This document shows, in pieces, positions 24,974 through 34,448 of a stretch of DNA of 64,000 bases. The notes below the pieces were generated by a model. The model made no database searches. It was given only the letters and a program-made list of their open reading frames with translations, and was not told where the DNA came from. Source of the DNA: Flavobacteriales bacterium. Its GTDB lineage: Bacteria; Bacteroidota; Bacteroidia; Flavobacteriales_G; Salibacteraceae. The position numbers and the translations under genes were made by a program. Within the stretch, counting starts at the first letter, position 1, and each line of letters opens with the position of its first letter. The stretch lies in NCBI GenBank assembly GCA_013204105.1, contig JABMOM010000020.1, positions 186,001 through 250,000 on the forward strand, read 5' to 3'.

Positions 24974-26271
24974 TCAGATCGATCGATCAATTTTTGGTCT
25001 ACTTGTTTACTGGTCTTTACACCCAACTTTCGCAAATCCTCAGCCTTTTTCACAAGGTTACCCGAGCCACTCGACAACTTATTCATGGCGCCTTCGTACG
25101 ATTTCTTCGCCGTTTCCATCTGCCGTCCAAGGCTCAATAAATCCTCACTGAGTCCAACAAACTTGTCGTACAGCGCACCACCCTGCCGTGCTATCTCTAA
25201 TGCATTTTGAGTCTGTTTCTCCTGTTTCCAAATGCTGGCGATGGTGCGAAGTGTAGCTAAAAGCGTAGAAGTAGAAACGATCACAACATTCTTGTCAAAG
25301 GCATCTTGGAAGAGCGTGTTGTCGTACTGCACTGCCGCCGAAAATGCGCCTTCAATTGGAATGAATAGCAGCACGAAATCCAATCCATCGATACCGTACA
25401 ATCCCTGGTAATTCTTATCGCTCAAGCCCTTCACGTGTGCCTTGATGGATGCAATGTGATCTTTTAGGTGAACGGCTTGTTCATCCGCTGTCTCGGCAGA
25501 AGAGAATCGCTCATAGGCAATCAGAGACACTTTGGAGTCAACGATGACGTTCTTATCGTCCGGAAGTTTAATGATGACATCTGGTTGGAATCGCTTCCCC
25601 TCTTCGTTGGTGATGCTTTGTTGGAGGAAGTATTCTTGATTTTTTGTCAATCCACTCTTTTCAAGTATACGTTCGAGCACCACCTCCCCCCAGTTTCCTT
25701 GGGCTTTCACGTCGCTTTTCAGGGCGTTCGTTAGGTTCTCTGCGTCCTTTGCAAGTTTTGCGCTCTGCTCGCTGAGCATTTTCACTTCACTCTTCAAGGA
25801 AATCGTCTCTGCTTTGCTCTTCTCGTAGGTCTCCTCTACCTTTTTTTCGAAGGTGATCAGCTTTTCCTTGAACGGAGCCAGCAAGGTGCCGAGTTGTTCT
25901 TTGTTTTGCTCTTTAAACGTATGCCCCGTCTTTTCCAACACCTCCTGGGCAAGTACCTTGAAGTCATTCTTAAATTTCTCTTGCAGCTCAGACAATTCAC
26001 CTTTCTGTTCCTTTAATCTAAACTCAATTTGCTCGTGTCGTTCCTGCCATTTGCTCAATTCCGAGTTTAAACGCAAGACCTCGGCATCGGAGCGTTCTTT
26101 TTCGCCTTCGGTTTCGTCTAAGCGTTGGCGGAGGTCGTTGAAACGGTCTAAGGATACAGAAGTATCATCGTCATCCGCCGATTGACCCTTATTAATGCCT
26201 AAAACCTTAGACAGCAACCAACCCAATAACGTTCCGATCGCTAGTCCCACGATCAACATAATTATATCCAT
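24970..26271 (-). CDS. rmuC: DNA recombination protein RmuC
   Basis: 433 residues with an N-terminal membrane helix ('IIMLIVGLAIGTLLGWLLSKVLG'), a long coiled coil (about 40-170) and the RmuC nuclease-like domain: 'VKAQGNWGEVVLERILEKSGL', 'RFQPDVIIKLPDDKNVIVDSKVSL' and 'LDFVLLFIPIEGAFSAA'. RmuC limits rearrangements at inverted repeats and resembles PD-(D/E)XK nucleases (the D-S-K in 'VDSKVS'). It is followed with a 4-base overlap by the lipoprotein gene. Confidence 0.93.
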   Translation of the reverse strand: MDIIMLIVGLAIGTLLGWLLSKVLGINKGQSADDDDTSVSLDRFNDLRQRLDETEGEKERSDAEVLRLNSELSKWQERHEQIEFRLKEQKGELSELQEKFKNDFKVLAQEVLEKTGHTFKEQNKEQLGTLLAPFKEKLITFEKKVEETYEKSKAETISLKSEVKMLSEQSAKLAKDAENLTNALKSDVKAQGNWGEVVLERILEKSGLTKNQEYFLQQSITNEEGKRFQPDVIIKLPDDKNVIVDSKVSLIAYERFSSAETADEQAVHLKDHIASIKAHVKGLSDKNYQGLYGIDGLDFVLLFIPIEGAFSAAVQYDNTLFQDAFDKNVVIVSTSTLLATLRTIASIWKQEKQTQNALEIARQGGALYDKFVGLSEDLLSLGRQMETAKKSYEGAMNKLSSGSGNLVKKAEDLRKLGVKTSKQVDQKLIDRSE

Positions 26272-26341
26272 ATGGCAAGCTTTCAGCCATGCACTTTATG
26301 CAGCACAGCTCTACAAATGAAATCAAAAGAATGTATTTAGC

Positions 26342-29296
26342 CTACCGCAGCCCTTGTTGGCTTCCAGCCTTGGAAATGAAGATCTGGTCGCGAATTACGC
26401 GCAGTTCACCCAAGTGATCTCGGTAGCGCAAGACAAAGGGATAGGCGCCAAGCTGAACGTACGAACCTGTGGCATCTTTGCCGTTCCAAGTTTCGATTGG
26501 ATCCTCTGAGGTAAAGATGGCCTTTCCCCATCTATCGTAGATGACCAGTAAGAAATCATCTGCACTGATCGCTTCTCCTTTGATTCCAAATGCGTCGTTC
26601 AGGCCATCTTCATTCGGCGTGAAACTTTTGGGATAATACAGCAAGGTCTGAATCAAGAAAGGAACATGCTTGGTGAGTGTATCCACACAACCATCCACGC
26701 TGGTAACCACAAGGGTCACCAAACTATCACTGCCCGCCTCGTCGAAATAGCGATAAACGATCTCTTCATCAATCACCTTCTGCGATCCGAAAAACCAAAC
26801 CCGCTCATCGTCGTTGATGGATTTATTTACAACGGAAACATAAGGGTTGGTATTGGTTGGCTGTTCAGGGTCGAAATTGAAGGCAGCCACTGGAACTTCA
26901 AGAATATCAAACAGACAGCTAAAGTCACCGCTGGACACACAACCATAAGCTGTTGTCGTGTGTAAAGTCACATCGTAGCAGCCCGGCGTCTTGAACAATT
27001 TTGTGATGCTGTCATTCGGATAATTCATAAACGATGATGCATCGCTGAAATACCAGTTGTACTGTGATGTTTGATCAAATTCCTCGATATACACCGTCAC
27101 ATCAGAAGGACCACAGATCTGCTTTGGATCTGCCTTCAAGTTTGGTGTTTCTGGATTGCCTACGTGAATAGTGATCGACTTTGAACCCGGCTCCGATAAG
27201 CAAAGGTCAGAGATCGTCGCAACATAAGTGGCAGAAGTATTGGGACGAACGAATTGAATTGGATTCTGATCACTGGTGTGTCCCCAAGAGAAGACATATT
27301 CATCCGGCCCCCTGAATCCACCTCTACCCGAGGCAATGATGTAAACAGACTCTCCTGCACAAATAGAATCGTCTTCAGCCCTTAACGACACGTCAATAGG
27401 AGAATACCCGCCTACCTGGATAAAAACGCTGTCCACGTAGCTAGGAGTGCCGCATGCGTCTGCAATAGTAACGGTGTACCATCGCGGTTCGTCAGGACTA
27501 ATGGTAATGGTATTCCCAAATTGACCAGAGGCCCAAGAATAAGTATAGATGGAGTCTCCACCAGTGCCCTCAACCGATACGTCTATGGTATCGTATGGGC
27601 AAATAGTGTCCACTTTAGGAATATCTAGACCTAGCTCAGGTCTCACTTTGATCAATACATCCGAAGTATCGCCGACACATCCTTTATTGTCTACCACTTG
27701 CACCAAATAAGTTGTGGTAGTGTCCGGAGAGACGCTTGTAACTTGGTTGGTAGAAATGACTTGACCGTTGAGGTCTGTAATGTGCCAAATGTAATTGTAT
27801 GGGGCAGTTCCCCCAGTAGCAGCAGCTGCAATATTTGTGATATTGGTGATGCAGATCATAGTGTCACCCGCCGCTACGGTGAAGATGCTGTCGGGCGTAC
27901 CGATGATCACCTCGAAGGTGTCTAAACAACCGTTCGCATCCGTTATCGTAACAAAGTTTGACCCCTCACAAAGCGAGGATGCAGTAGCACCTGTCTCACC
28001 CGAACTCCACGCGTAATAATAAGGTCCTGTTCCACCGGTAGCGAGAACTTCTGCCCCTCCATCACAACTGGTAGTGTTGGGACAAGAGGTCTTGTAGTCC
28101 GAGACCAAGGCGGTTGTAATGTCATCCGGTTGCGTAATCTCAATGGAGTCGATGACTTCGCAGCCAACGTCATCCGTGACCGTAATGGTATAAACTCCAG
28201 CGCATAGGTTTGAAATGGATGTGCTTGTAGATGAGGTACTCCAATCGTAGCTGAAAGGCGCCGTACCTCCAATGATCGCAACCGATGCGGCACCATCACA
28301 TTCTTGCCAGCACTCTATATGATCCGGGGTGATTGCGGTCTCAATGGAACCGTCAAAAAAGAAGGACATGGTATCAAGCGTGTCAAGGTTGCCGCAAATA
28401 TCTTCTACGTACCCTGCACCAGGCTTGATGGTCAACTCGTACTGTCCAATCTGCGTCACGGCCGGTGAAAAATGGACTACTACAGAGTTCGCTACGCTGC
28501 CCGCACAATTGACACCACTTACGCTAGTGATGCTATGATTACCAGCCGGTCCAGATAAATTAAAATCTCCCGTTTGAAGCGAACTGCAGACGACGCCTTC
28601 ATCAAAATCAACCACGATGCTGTCAAAGACATGGCAGTTTACCGTTGAACTGATGCTGTCCATAGCCGGCGGTGTTTGATCATACAGCACAGCCGTGGAG
28701 GATGAGAAATCGATCGTAAAACCATATACCGATCCAGTCCAATTCGTAATATGAAGATAGTACGTGCTACCGGTGGTAACAGACAAATCTGAGCACCACT
28801 TCGGACCATTCCCTGTGCCTGGGCCGTTGCATGTTCCAGTACCTCCATTTGGAGTGCTGACACCCGTAGACCCATTGAATCCAAAGGCTCCCCAAGTGTT
28901 GCTACGCACCATTTTACTCGACGCACCCGAATACGAGCTCAATTGCGAGCAGCTACCGGTTGTCAAGTTAAAAAGCGTCCAATCATGGTCTTGATTGGTA
29001 TTCAAGGGGTTGATCTCAAACCGGAGAAGTCCAGATTGCTGTACTGTAAACTTAAACCACACACTTCGCTGCTCTGGTGCATAACACGAAGACACGTTGT
29101 TGATCTCGTTGGAAAAGTTCCCCATACCATTGTGATTGAAGCCGATGGTGATAGAGTCTTCACAGATCGGGATGGCTCCTACGCAGTCCTGTACTGTAGG
29201 AGTTTGTGCCCGAGACAGGGAAACAAGTGCCAGCAACGCAAAGCCCAATGCAATCCAATTCCGAATGGCCGTGAGTTGATTTTTAGGGTAGTTCAT
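26342..29296 (-). CDS. Large secreted protein with SprB repeats, PKD domain and CHU_C (T9SS type B) tail
   Basis: 984 residues. The signal peptide ends in 'SLSRAQ'. A beta-sandwich N-terminal domain ('CVGAIPICEDSITIG...', 'RSVWFKFTVQQSGLLRFEI') is followed by an Ig-like domain, then SprB-type repeats ('GGTAPFSYDWSTSSTSTSI', 'GGTGPYYYAWSSGETG', 'GGTAPYNYIWHI'), further Ig/PKD-like domains, and the C-terminal gliding-motility-type tail 'FTPNEDGLNDAFGIKG...VIYDRWGKAIFTS...WNGKDATGSY'. It is predicted to pass the outer membrane by the type IX system and to act in adhesion or as a surface filament. It is monocistronic. Confidence 0.93.
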   Translation of the reverse strand: MNYPKNQLTAIRNWIALGFALLALVSLSRAQTPTVQDCVGAIPICEDSITIGFNHNGMGNFSNEINNVSSCYAPEQRSVWFKFTVQQSGLLRFEINPLNTNQDHDWTLFNLTTGSCSQLSSYSGASSKMVRSNTWGAFGFNGSTGVSTPNGGTGTCNGPGTGNGPKWCSDLSVTTGSTYYLHITNWTGSVYGFTIDFSSSTAVLYDQTPPAMDSISSTVNCHVFDSIVVDFDEGVVCSSLQTGDFNLSGPAGNHSITSVSGVNCAGSVANSVVVHFSPAVTQIGQYELTIKPGAGYVEDICGNLDTLDTMSFFFDGSIETAITPDHIECWQECDGAASVAIIGGTAPFSYDWSTSSTSTSISNLCAGVYTITVTDDVGCEVIDSIEITQPDDITTALVSDYKTSCPNTTSCDGGAEVLATGGTGPYYYAWSSGETGATASSLCEGSNFVTITDANGCLDTFEVIIGTPDSIFTVAAGDTMICITNITNIAAAATGGTAPYNYIWHITDLNGQVISTNQVTSVSPDTTTTYLVQVVDNKGCVGDTSDVLIKVRPELGLDIPKVDTICPYDTIDVSVEGTGGDSIYTYSWASGQFGNTITISPDEPRWYTVTIADACGTPSYVDSVFIQVGGYSPIDVSLRAEDDSICAGESVYIIASGRGGFRGPDEYVFSWGHTSDQNPIQFVRPNTSATYVATISDLCLSEPGSKSITIHVGNPETPNLKADPKQICGPSDVTVYIEEFDQTSQYNWYFSDASSFMNYPNDSITKLFKTPGCYDVTLHTTTAYGCVSSGDFSCLFDILEVPVAAFNFDPEQPTNTNPYVSVVNKSINDDERVWFFGSQKVIDEEIVYRYFDEAGSDSLVTLVVTSVDGCVDTLTKHVPFLIQTLLYYPKSFTPNEDGLNDAFGIKGEAISADDFLLVIYDRWGKAIFTSEDPIETWNGKDATGSYVQLGAYPFVLRYRDHLGELRVIRDQIFISKAGSQQGLR

Positions 29297-29338
29297 TGAA
29301 TTAACGCCTGACTAAAGTACAGTTTAAAAGCTAGACGA

Positions 29339-29361
29339 ATCGCATCCCGTCGGGTTGCGAT
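29339..29361. other. Intergenic hairpin
   Basis: ATCGCA-t-CCC-gtc-GGG-t-TGCGAT between the prohibitin-like gene and the CHU_C gene (both minus strand). No T-run follows, so it is a weak terminator candidate or a transcript-stabilising stem. Confidence 0.45.
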
Positions 29362-29368
29362 ATCAACA

Positions 29369-30178
29369 TTAATTTCCGTTCAAAATGATCGGAAGACCGC
29401 CGTCGCCAGACCCTATTACTACAACCTTAGCATTGGGCGACTCAGCTAACTTTAGTGTTGCCATGATGCCTTTTTCCCTGAGAATTTTGTCTGTCAATGA
29501 TTGACTCAAAATGCGGTTGGCCGTGGCCTTACCTTCCGACTCAATTTCCTGTCTTTCAGCCTCTTTTGTAGCCTTTTCAAGTCGGAATTCGTATTCCAAG
29601 GATTCTTGCTCTTGTCTCAGTTTACGCTCGATCGCCTCTTTGATGGTAGTCGGAAGAGTAACGTCCCGTACCAAAACAGAATTTACTTGTAAGTACTGAT
29701 CGTCAACGATTCGCTTTGTCTCCTGAAAGATCTCCTCTTGAATGACGTCTCGCTTACTAGAATAAATCTGCTCTGGCGTGTATCGACCTACCACACTTCT
29801 CGTCGCTGAGCGAACAGCTGGCATGATGATGCGTTCGATATAGTTTCCTCCCTTCTCCTTGTGCAGTAGCGCTAAATAATTGTACTTCGGCTGAAACCAA
29901 AGGGAAGCATCCAATTTGATATCCAGTCCATTCGATGAAAGAACAGACATCTGTTCGAAGATCTCTTGTTGACGAACTTCGTAAATGAACATAGTGTTCC
30001 ATGGAGCGATGATGTGAAAGCCTTCCGAAAAGGTTTCAGTTGTATCCACACCTCCTGCAAACTTGCGGTACAAGACCCCAGCTTGACCGGAATCGATGGT
30101 TTTTGTAGATGTTGCCAGGACATAGATGACGATAAAGGCAATGACAATAAAGGGAACGAGAAATCTTGGATTGTTCAT
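29369..30178 (-). CDS. Prohibitin/SPFH-domain membrane protein
   Basis: About 269 residues from the ATG at 30178 (track start 10 codons earlier). A single N-terminal membrane helix ('FLVPFIVIAFIVIYVLA') is followed by the SPFH/Band 7 domain ('VDTTETFSEGFHIIAPWNTMFIYEVRQQEIFEQMSVLSSNGLDIKLDASLWF') and a coiled-coil end ('LRQEQESLEYEFRLEKATKEAERQEIESEG'). Family members form ring-shaped oligomers at membranes and guard proteases such as FtsH. No partner gene such as NfeD lies next to it. Confidence 0.9.
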   Translation of the reverse strand: MNNPRFLVPFIVIAFIVIYVLATSTKTIDSGQAGVLYRKFAGGVDTTETFSEGFHIIAPWNTMFIYEVRQQEIFEQMSVLSSNGLDIKLDASLWFQPKYNYLALLHKEKGGNYIERIIMPAVRSATRSVVGRYTPEQIYSSKRDVIQEEIFQETKRIVDDQYLQVNSVLVRDVTLPTTIKEAIERKLRQEQESLEYEFRLEKATKEAERQEIESEGKATANRILSQSLTDKILREKGIMATLKLAESPNAKVVVIGSGDGGLPIILNGN

Positions 30179-30312
30179 GTTGTTTTGTTTCTGTTGCAAA
30201 TGAAGCACTTTGACACGGAAACATGCTCAGAATAAGGCAATGAATAGACAGCCGTCAGTTTTTAAGTTTTGGTTTTGGTCGAACTTTGGACAGAATTCCA
30301 AAGCAAAAAGCC

Positions 30313-30528
30313 ATGCATCACTTGAATAAACAACAATTCGAACTAAGACTCAAGGAGTTCTTTGAGCGCCATGATCCAGCAAAGGAGGACCTTGCGCATG
30401 TTATTGCTAGTAAATTTCACCAGCATCAAGAAGAAGTGTTTGAGCACCTGACCGAAATCTACGACAAGCATGTAGAACATCAACCGCACAGTTTGCGTGA
30501 ACGATTAATGGCCATTATTTATCCTTAA
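30313..30528 (+). CDS. Small helical hypothetical protein
   Basis: 71 residues from the ATG at 30313; the track's start at 30286 is a TTG. It is rich in His, Glu and Leu ('MHHLNKQQFELRLKEFFERHDPAKEDLAHVIASKFHQHQEEV'), probably all helical, with no membrane segment. It is divergent from the prohibitin-like gene. I do not recognise it. Confidence 0.6.
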   Translation: MHHLNKQQFELRLKEFFERHDPAKEDLAHVIASKFHQHQEEVFEHLTEIYDKHVEHQPHSLRERLMAIIYP

Positions 30529-30632
30529 CCGAGGAACCGACTTGTTCTGAAGTGAAAGATTTAAGCACATTCCACCTGTCACTTCTAGGCGAAGCTACTA
30601 AGGATGGTCAATGAAGCCCTCTGGGACTTGAT

Positions 30633-31097
30633 TCAGTTTGCGTAAAAAGACAAGGAAGCGCGATCGAACGGTGCTTCTTTCTTTTTTAAGACTAACCTAT
30701 CCCCAATCATAGCGTAAAACTCCATTCCTGACTCGTACATTTCGTCGCCTTGGGTTTCGTAATACCATCCAATTGTATTCCCAACAGCTAAGCTAAGCCA
30801 CATCTCAAAAAGCTTGATGAAAAGCAGCGCCGATGCTGTATTGAATGCCGTGAGATGCACGCTCAACTCTTGACTCGGTAAAGGGCTCAAGGAATAGATT
30901 TCCATCCACAAAAACACGTGCGAGAAGAACTTCTTGGGGTGCTTTGGATAAGAGGATCCTTTGATTATAAATCGCCGTTTCACGGCGTCCATCTCTATGT
31001 ACGGTTCATTGGAATGGTCAATGGTTTCGGACTCAATACCAATCGCATACACAGATCTATATGCGGGAACGATGGCTATGTCTTCTAGCGTACTCAT
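30633..31097 (-). CDS. SiaC-family (DUF1987) regulatory phosphoprotein
   Basis: 154 residues with the family pattern 'RRFIIKGSSYPKHPKKFFSHVFLWMEIY', 'SVHLTAFNTASALLFIKLFEMW' and 'IGWYYETQGDEMYESGMEFYAM'. SiaC of Pseudomonas is a STAS-like protein switched by a kinase (SiaB) and a SpoIIE-type phosphatase (SiaA). No kinase gene lies next to it here; a SpoIIE phosphatase half is about 15 kb away. It may answer to that or to another switch. The surrounding genes are unrelated. Confidence 0.8.
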   Translation of the reverse strand: MSTLEDIAIVPAYRSVYAIGIESETIDHSNEPYIEMDAVKRRFIIKGSSYPKHPKKFFSHVFLWMEIYSLSPLPSQELSVHLTAFNTASALLFIKLFEMWLSLAVGNTIGWYYETQGDEMYESGMEFYAMIGDRLVLKKKEAPFDRASLSFYAN

Positions 31098-31228
31098 GGC
31101 TCAATCTTTCAGCAATAAAGGTCTGCAATTTGGTACAGCTATTCATTGATGCAGGTCAGTCATTCACATTAGTATGGTGAGTTTCATCATAGTCTCAACT
31201 GCACCTTCACAAGCGGCGCCGTTTCGTT

Positions 31229-31720
31229 TCAACCTAAATGTTTACCCATGTACATGTGTCCTCGATTTCCGTCAGGAAATGCCGCAAGACCTTCGAAGTT
31301 TGCCCAAACATTATATCCGAGTTTGCGCAGTAAAGCCTTGCTCGGCACATTGTCATCGAGCAGAATAGCGACGAGGTATCGTTTTTCCATGTCCATTGCT
31401 GCCGCCTCTAAATGACTTAGCATTTCGACTCCCCACCCTTTACCTCTGGAAGCGAGATCAAAGTAGAAGGTGGTTTCAGCCACATGGAGAAGGGCACCCC
31501 TACCCGATCGATAAGGTGTTAAGCTACCCCAACCACAGACCTTTCGATCATTATCTTCTTTCACAACCAAGTAAAATGAGTGCTGCAATAAAGACTTAAA
31601 CCAATTCTCTCCCTCATCATTGAGAAATGGCGTGAGGTAAGCATTGCGGCGTTCTTCAATTCCATGATTCATGATGCGAACGACGTCAGCGGTGTCTTCA
31701 ATGGTGGCGGTTCTGATCAT
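31229..31720 (-). CDS. GNAT-family N-acetyltransferase
   Basis: 163 residues with the GNAT fold: 'IRTATIEDTADVVRIMNHGIEERRNAYLT' at the start, the acetyl-CoA loop 'FDLASRGKGWGVEMLSHLEAAA' and 'NVPSKALLRKLGYNVWANFEGLA'. This resembles the phosphinothricin/MddA-type acetyltransferases that modify amino-acid-like substrates, though the exact substrate is not evident. It is divergent from the peptide transporter across 71 bases. Confidence 0.85.
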   Translation of the reverse strand: MIRTATIEDTADVVRIMNHGIEERRNAYLTPFLNDEGENWFKSLLQHSFYLVVKEDNDRKVCGWGSLTPYRSGRGALLHVAETTFYFDLASRGKGWGVEMLSHLEAAAMDMEKRYLVAILLDDNVPSKALLRKLGYNVWANFEGLAAFPDGNRGHMYMGKHLG

Positions 31721-31791
31721 TCTTGAGATGGATGTGTGGGTATTTCATCTCAAGAATATACTTTCAACGCCTCATCTGCAACAGCAATCGC

Positions 31792-33120
31792 ATGGAAAAA
31801 AAGACCATCCTAGGACACCCAGCCGGGTTATTCGTTTTGTTCTTCACCGAACTATGGGAACGCTTCTCCTTTTATGGAATGCGCGCTATCTTGGTGCTCT
31901 ACCTTACAGCCGAGACCCAAGGCAGTAACCCCGGCCTTGGCTGGGACAACGCTTCCGCCCTGGAACTTTATGGGTGGTACACCATGTTTGTTTACCTGAT
32001 GAGCATTCCAGGTGGGCTTCTAGCCGACCGCTGGATAGGACAGAAAAAAGCTGTCCTGGTAGGAGGAATCCTTATCATAATCGGACAATTCGTATTGGCC
32101 ATTGACTCCATCGCAGCGTTTGCTACCGGATTGATATTGATTGTTTCCGGGGTTGGAGCACTCAAACCAAACATAAGCACTATGGTCGGCGGGTTGTACC
32201 GAAAGGGCGACGCGAAAAGGGATGCAGGTTTTACAATCTTTTACATCGGTATCAATATTGGCGCTTTTTCAGCGCCATTGCTTGTGGGTTACTTCGGAGA
32301 GGTGGTCGATTGGCATTTGGGATTCAGTTTGGCCGGTTTTGGCATGATCCTGGGCCAAATCGTATATGTCTTCGGGCAAAAACACTTGGTGGGCATCGGA
32401 GATTCTCATAGAGCCTCTGACGAATCAAAGGCCTTGATGTCTAAGCCTTTGAGTAAAATTGAAAAAGACAGGATGGTGGTATTGATGCTGTCCTTTTTGA
32501 TTATGATCGTCTTCTGGGGTGCCTACGAACAAGCTGGGGGATTCATGAACTTGTATGCAAAACAAACCGTAGATCGGGTGGTTTTCGGCTTTGAGATACC
32601 CGCAAGCTTTCTGCAGTCCTTGCACGCATTTTATGTCATCCTCCTAGGCGCGCCAATGGCAGCATTCTGGCTGTGGTGGAAGCGAAAAGGCTATGAATCT
32701 TCGGCCATCTTCAAAATGGGACTCGGAACCATCATCATGGGATTGGGCTTCATGGCGCTGGTAGGAGCTGCATATGAGGTCAGTGTGTTGGCGTTGGAGA
32801 AAGCTAGTTTGTACTGGCTACTCCTCTCCTACCTCCTTCACGTAATAGGTGAACTCAGTAGTTCTCCCATTGCCTTATCATTCATCACCAAACTTGCTCC
32901 TGCGAAGTATGCGAGTTTCATGATGGGCGCTTATTTTGCGGTAACTGGACTCGGCAATAAATTGGCGGGGTTAATCGGAGAGGCGGCTGAAAACGCGGGT
33001 GCCTTGCAAGTGTTTACGGGCGTAACCATCTTTTGTATTGGTTTTGGACTGCTGCTGATGCTCTTTGTCAAGCGACTGAAAGCGCTGGCCCATGGTGCTG
33101 AAGAGGATACTGAATCCTAG
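31792..33120 (+). CDS. POT/PTR-family proton-coupled peptide transporter
   Basis: About 442 residues from the ATG at 31792; the track start lies 23 codons earlier in the promoter region. The PTR2 signature 'FFTELWERFSFYGMRAIL' is at residues 14-32, including the ExxER-type motif, and 'GGLLADRWIGQKKAVLVGG' and 'GALKPNISTMVGGLY' follow. About 12 membrane helices are visible, and 'LHVIGELSSSPIALSFITKLAPAKYAS' is the conserved late motif. It imports di- or tripeptides with protons. The LysE-type exporter starts 6 bases after it, so the two may share a transcript. Confidence 0.92.
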   Translation: MEKKTILGHPAGLFVLFFTELWERFSFYGMRAILVLYLTAETQGSNPGLGWDNASALELYGWYTMFVYLMSIPGGLLADRWIGQKKAVLVGGILIIIGQFVLAIDSIAAFATGLILIVSGVGALKPNISTMVGGLYRKGDAKRDAGFTIFYIGINIGAFSAPLLVGYFGEVVDWHLGFSLAGFGMILGQIVYVFGQKHLVGIGDSHRASDESKALMSKPLSKIEKDRMVVLMLSFLIMIVFWGAYEQAGGFMNLYAKQTVDRVVFGFEIPASFLQSLHAFYVILLGAPMAAFWLWWKRKGYESSAIFKMGLGTIIMGLGFMALVGAAYEVSVLALEKASLYWLLLSYLLHVIGELSSSPIALSFITKLAPAKYASFMMGAYFAVTGLGNKLAGLIGEAAENAGALQVFTGVTIFCIGFGLLLMLFVKRLKALAHGAEEDTES

Positions 33121-33126
33121 GCAGCC

Positions 33127-33750
33127 GTGGACCCAACACTTATTCTTGGATTTATTCTCGCTACTGCAGCCTTGGCATTCATGCCAGGGCCAGACAATAT
33201 CTATGTGCTTACTGAAAGTATTTCCAAAGGCGTTAAACAGGGCGTAGCTATTACTACAGGCCTCATCAGTGGTGTGATCGTCCATACTACGCTTGTGGCC
33301 ACCGGCCTCTCTCTGCTCGTCTTCAGCAACGATCTGGCCTACGACATAATGAAATATGCAGGTACAGCCTACCTGCTCTACATGGCATTCGGAGCGGTAA
33401 AAGAAGCTCCCCTGGATGTGAATGTCGACGTAAAAGGACAATTGGAGCCCTTTCCGCGGCTGTTTAAGCGCGGTTTCTTAATGAATGTGCTCAATCCGAA
33501 GGTAACCCTGTTCTTCATTGTGTTGCTTCCTCAATTCGTTTCGTCAGACGGATGGTCACCCATGTACCAAATGTTTGTGCTGGGTGGGATTTTCATGGCG
33601 GTCTCTCTGCTTATATTCTCATCTATCGCGGTGGTGTCAGGGTATTCAGCTAGTCTTATCAAGCATCCCTTGTTTTGGGTAATCACCAAATGGGTCAAGG
33701 TAATGGTGCTTTTGGCACTCGCAACTTTCCTTCTGTTATCGGTACGTTGA
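33127..33750 (+). CDS. LysE/RhtB-family amino acid exporter
   Basis: 207 residues from a GTG start (33127), chosen because the family's first helix ('LILGFILATAALAFMPGPDNIYVL') begins there and no earlier ATG fits. 'MPGPDNIYVLTESISKGVKQGVAITTGLISG' is the family signature, and six membrane helices are visible. It exports amino acids or similar small molecules. Next to a peptide importer it could act as a safety valve when peptides are in excess. The last bases overlap the next gene (TGATG). Confidence 0.88.
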   Translation: MDPTLILGFILATAALAFMPGPDNIYVLTESISKGVKQGVAITTGLISGVIVHTTLVATGLSLLVFSNDLAYDIMKYAGTAYLLYMAFGAVKEAPLDVNVDVKGQLEPFPRLFKRGFLMNVLNPKVTLFFIVLLPQFVSSDGWSPMYQMFVLGGIFMAVSLLIFSSIAVVSGYSASLIKHPLFWVITKWVKVMVLLALATFLLLSVR

Positions 33751-34448
33751 TGCCTGTGATTTTCAACACTGTGGCTCAAATGAGATGGGCTGTTATCGTA
33801 TCATTGCTTATGACTTATTCATGGTTAGAAGCACAGGAGCCAACGATCATCTACATAGGAGATCCCATGTGCAGCTGGTGTTACGGATTTGCTCCAGAGA
33901 TTGCTAAAGTGAAAGAGGCCTTGCCCGATCATGCTTTTGAGGTGGTTTTGGGAGGATTGAGGCCGAATGGAACGGAGACAATGGCTGATCTCGGTGACTT
34001 TCTAAAGCATCACTGGCAAGAGGTACACGAGCGATCAGGACAGCCCTTCAACTACGGCATCATTGGCGACGAGAACTTCATCTTGGACACCGAGCCTGGA
34101 AGTCGAGCCGTGGTAGTAGCACGAACAATGGATTCAAGCATCACCCTTTCCTTCTTCAAGGCAGTTCAACACGCTTTTTTTGTGGAAAACAAAGACATGA
34201 GGGATGAATCAACCTTTATCCAGATCGCTCAAGATTTTGGACTCGATCCGGTGCAATTCAAGCAACTCTTCAATGAAGAAGAAATCAAGTACAAGACCCA
34301 AAATGATTTTCAGTTGGCCTCGGAAATGGGAATAAGGGGATTTCCCTCAGTTGTGATCAGACATAACGGCCAATTCTTTCTGGCTGCAAATGGTTACAGA
34401 ACGGCCGAAGATCTTCTCAAAACAATCGAGCAGATCCGCAAGGAATGA
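33750..34448 (+). CDS. Exported DsbA/FrnE-like thioredoxin-fold protein
   Basis: About 232 residues from the ATG at 33750, which overlaps the exporter stop codon as TGATG; an ATG at 33780 gives a tighter signal peptide ('MRWAVIVSLLMTYSWLEAQ'). The active site 'IGDPMCSWCYGF' is CxxC in a DsbA-like context, and the insertion ('NGTETMADLGDFLKHHWQEVHERSGQPFNY') and 'EMGIRGFPSVVI' with its cis-Pro follow. It is a thiol-disulfide oxidoreductase in the envelope. It ends exactly where the convergent hypothetical gene ends. Confidence 0.88.
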   Translation: MPVIFNTVAQMRWAVIVSLLMTYSWLEAQEPTIIYIGDPMCSWCYGFAPEIAKVKEALPDHAFEVVLGGLRPNGTETMADLGDFLKHHWQEVHERSGQPFNYGIIGDENFILDTEPGSRAVVVARTMDSSITLSFFKAVQHAFFVENKDMRDESTFIQIAQDFGLDPVQFKQLFNEEEIKYKTQNDFQLASEMGIRGFPSVVIRHNGQFFLAANGYRTAEDLLKTIEQIRKE

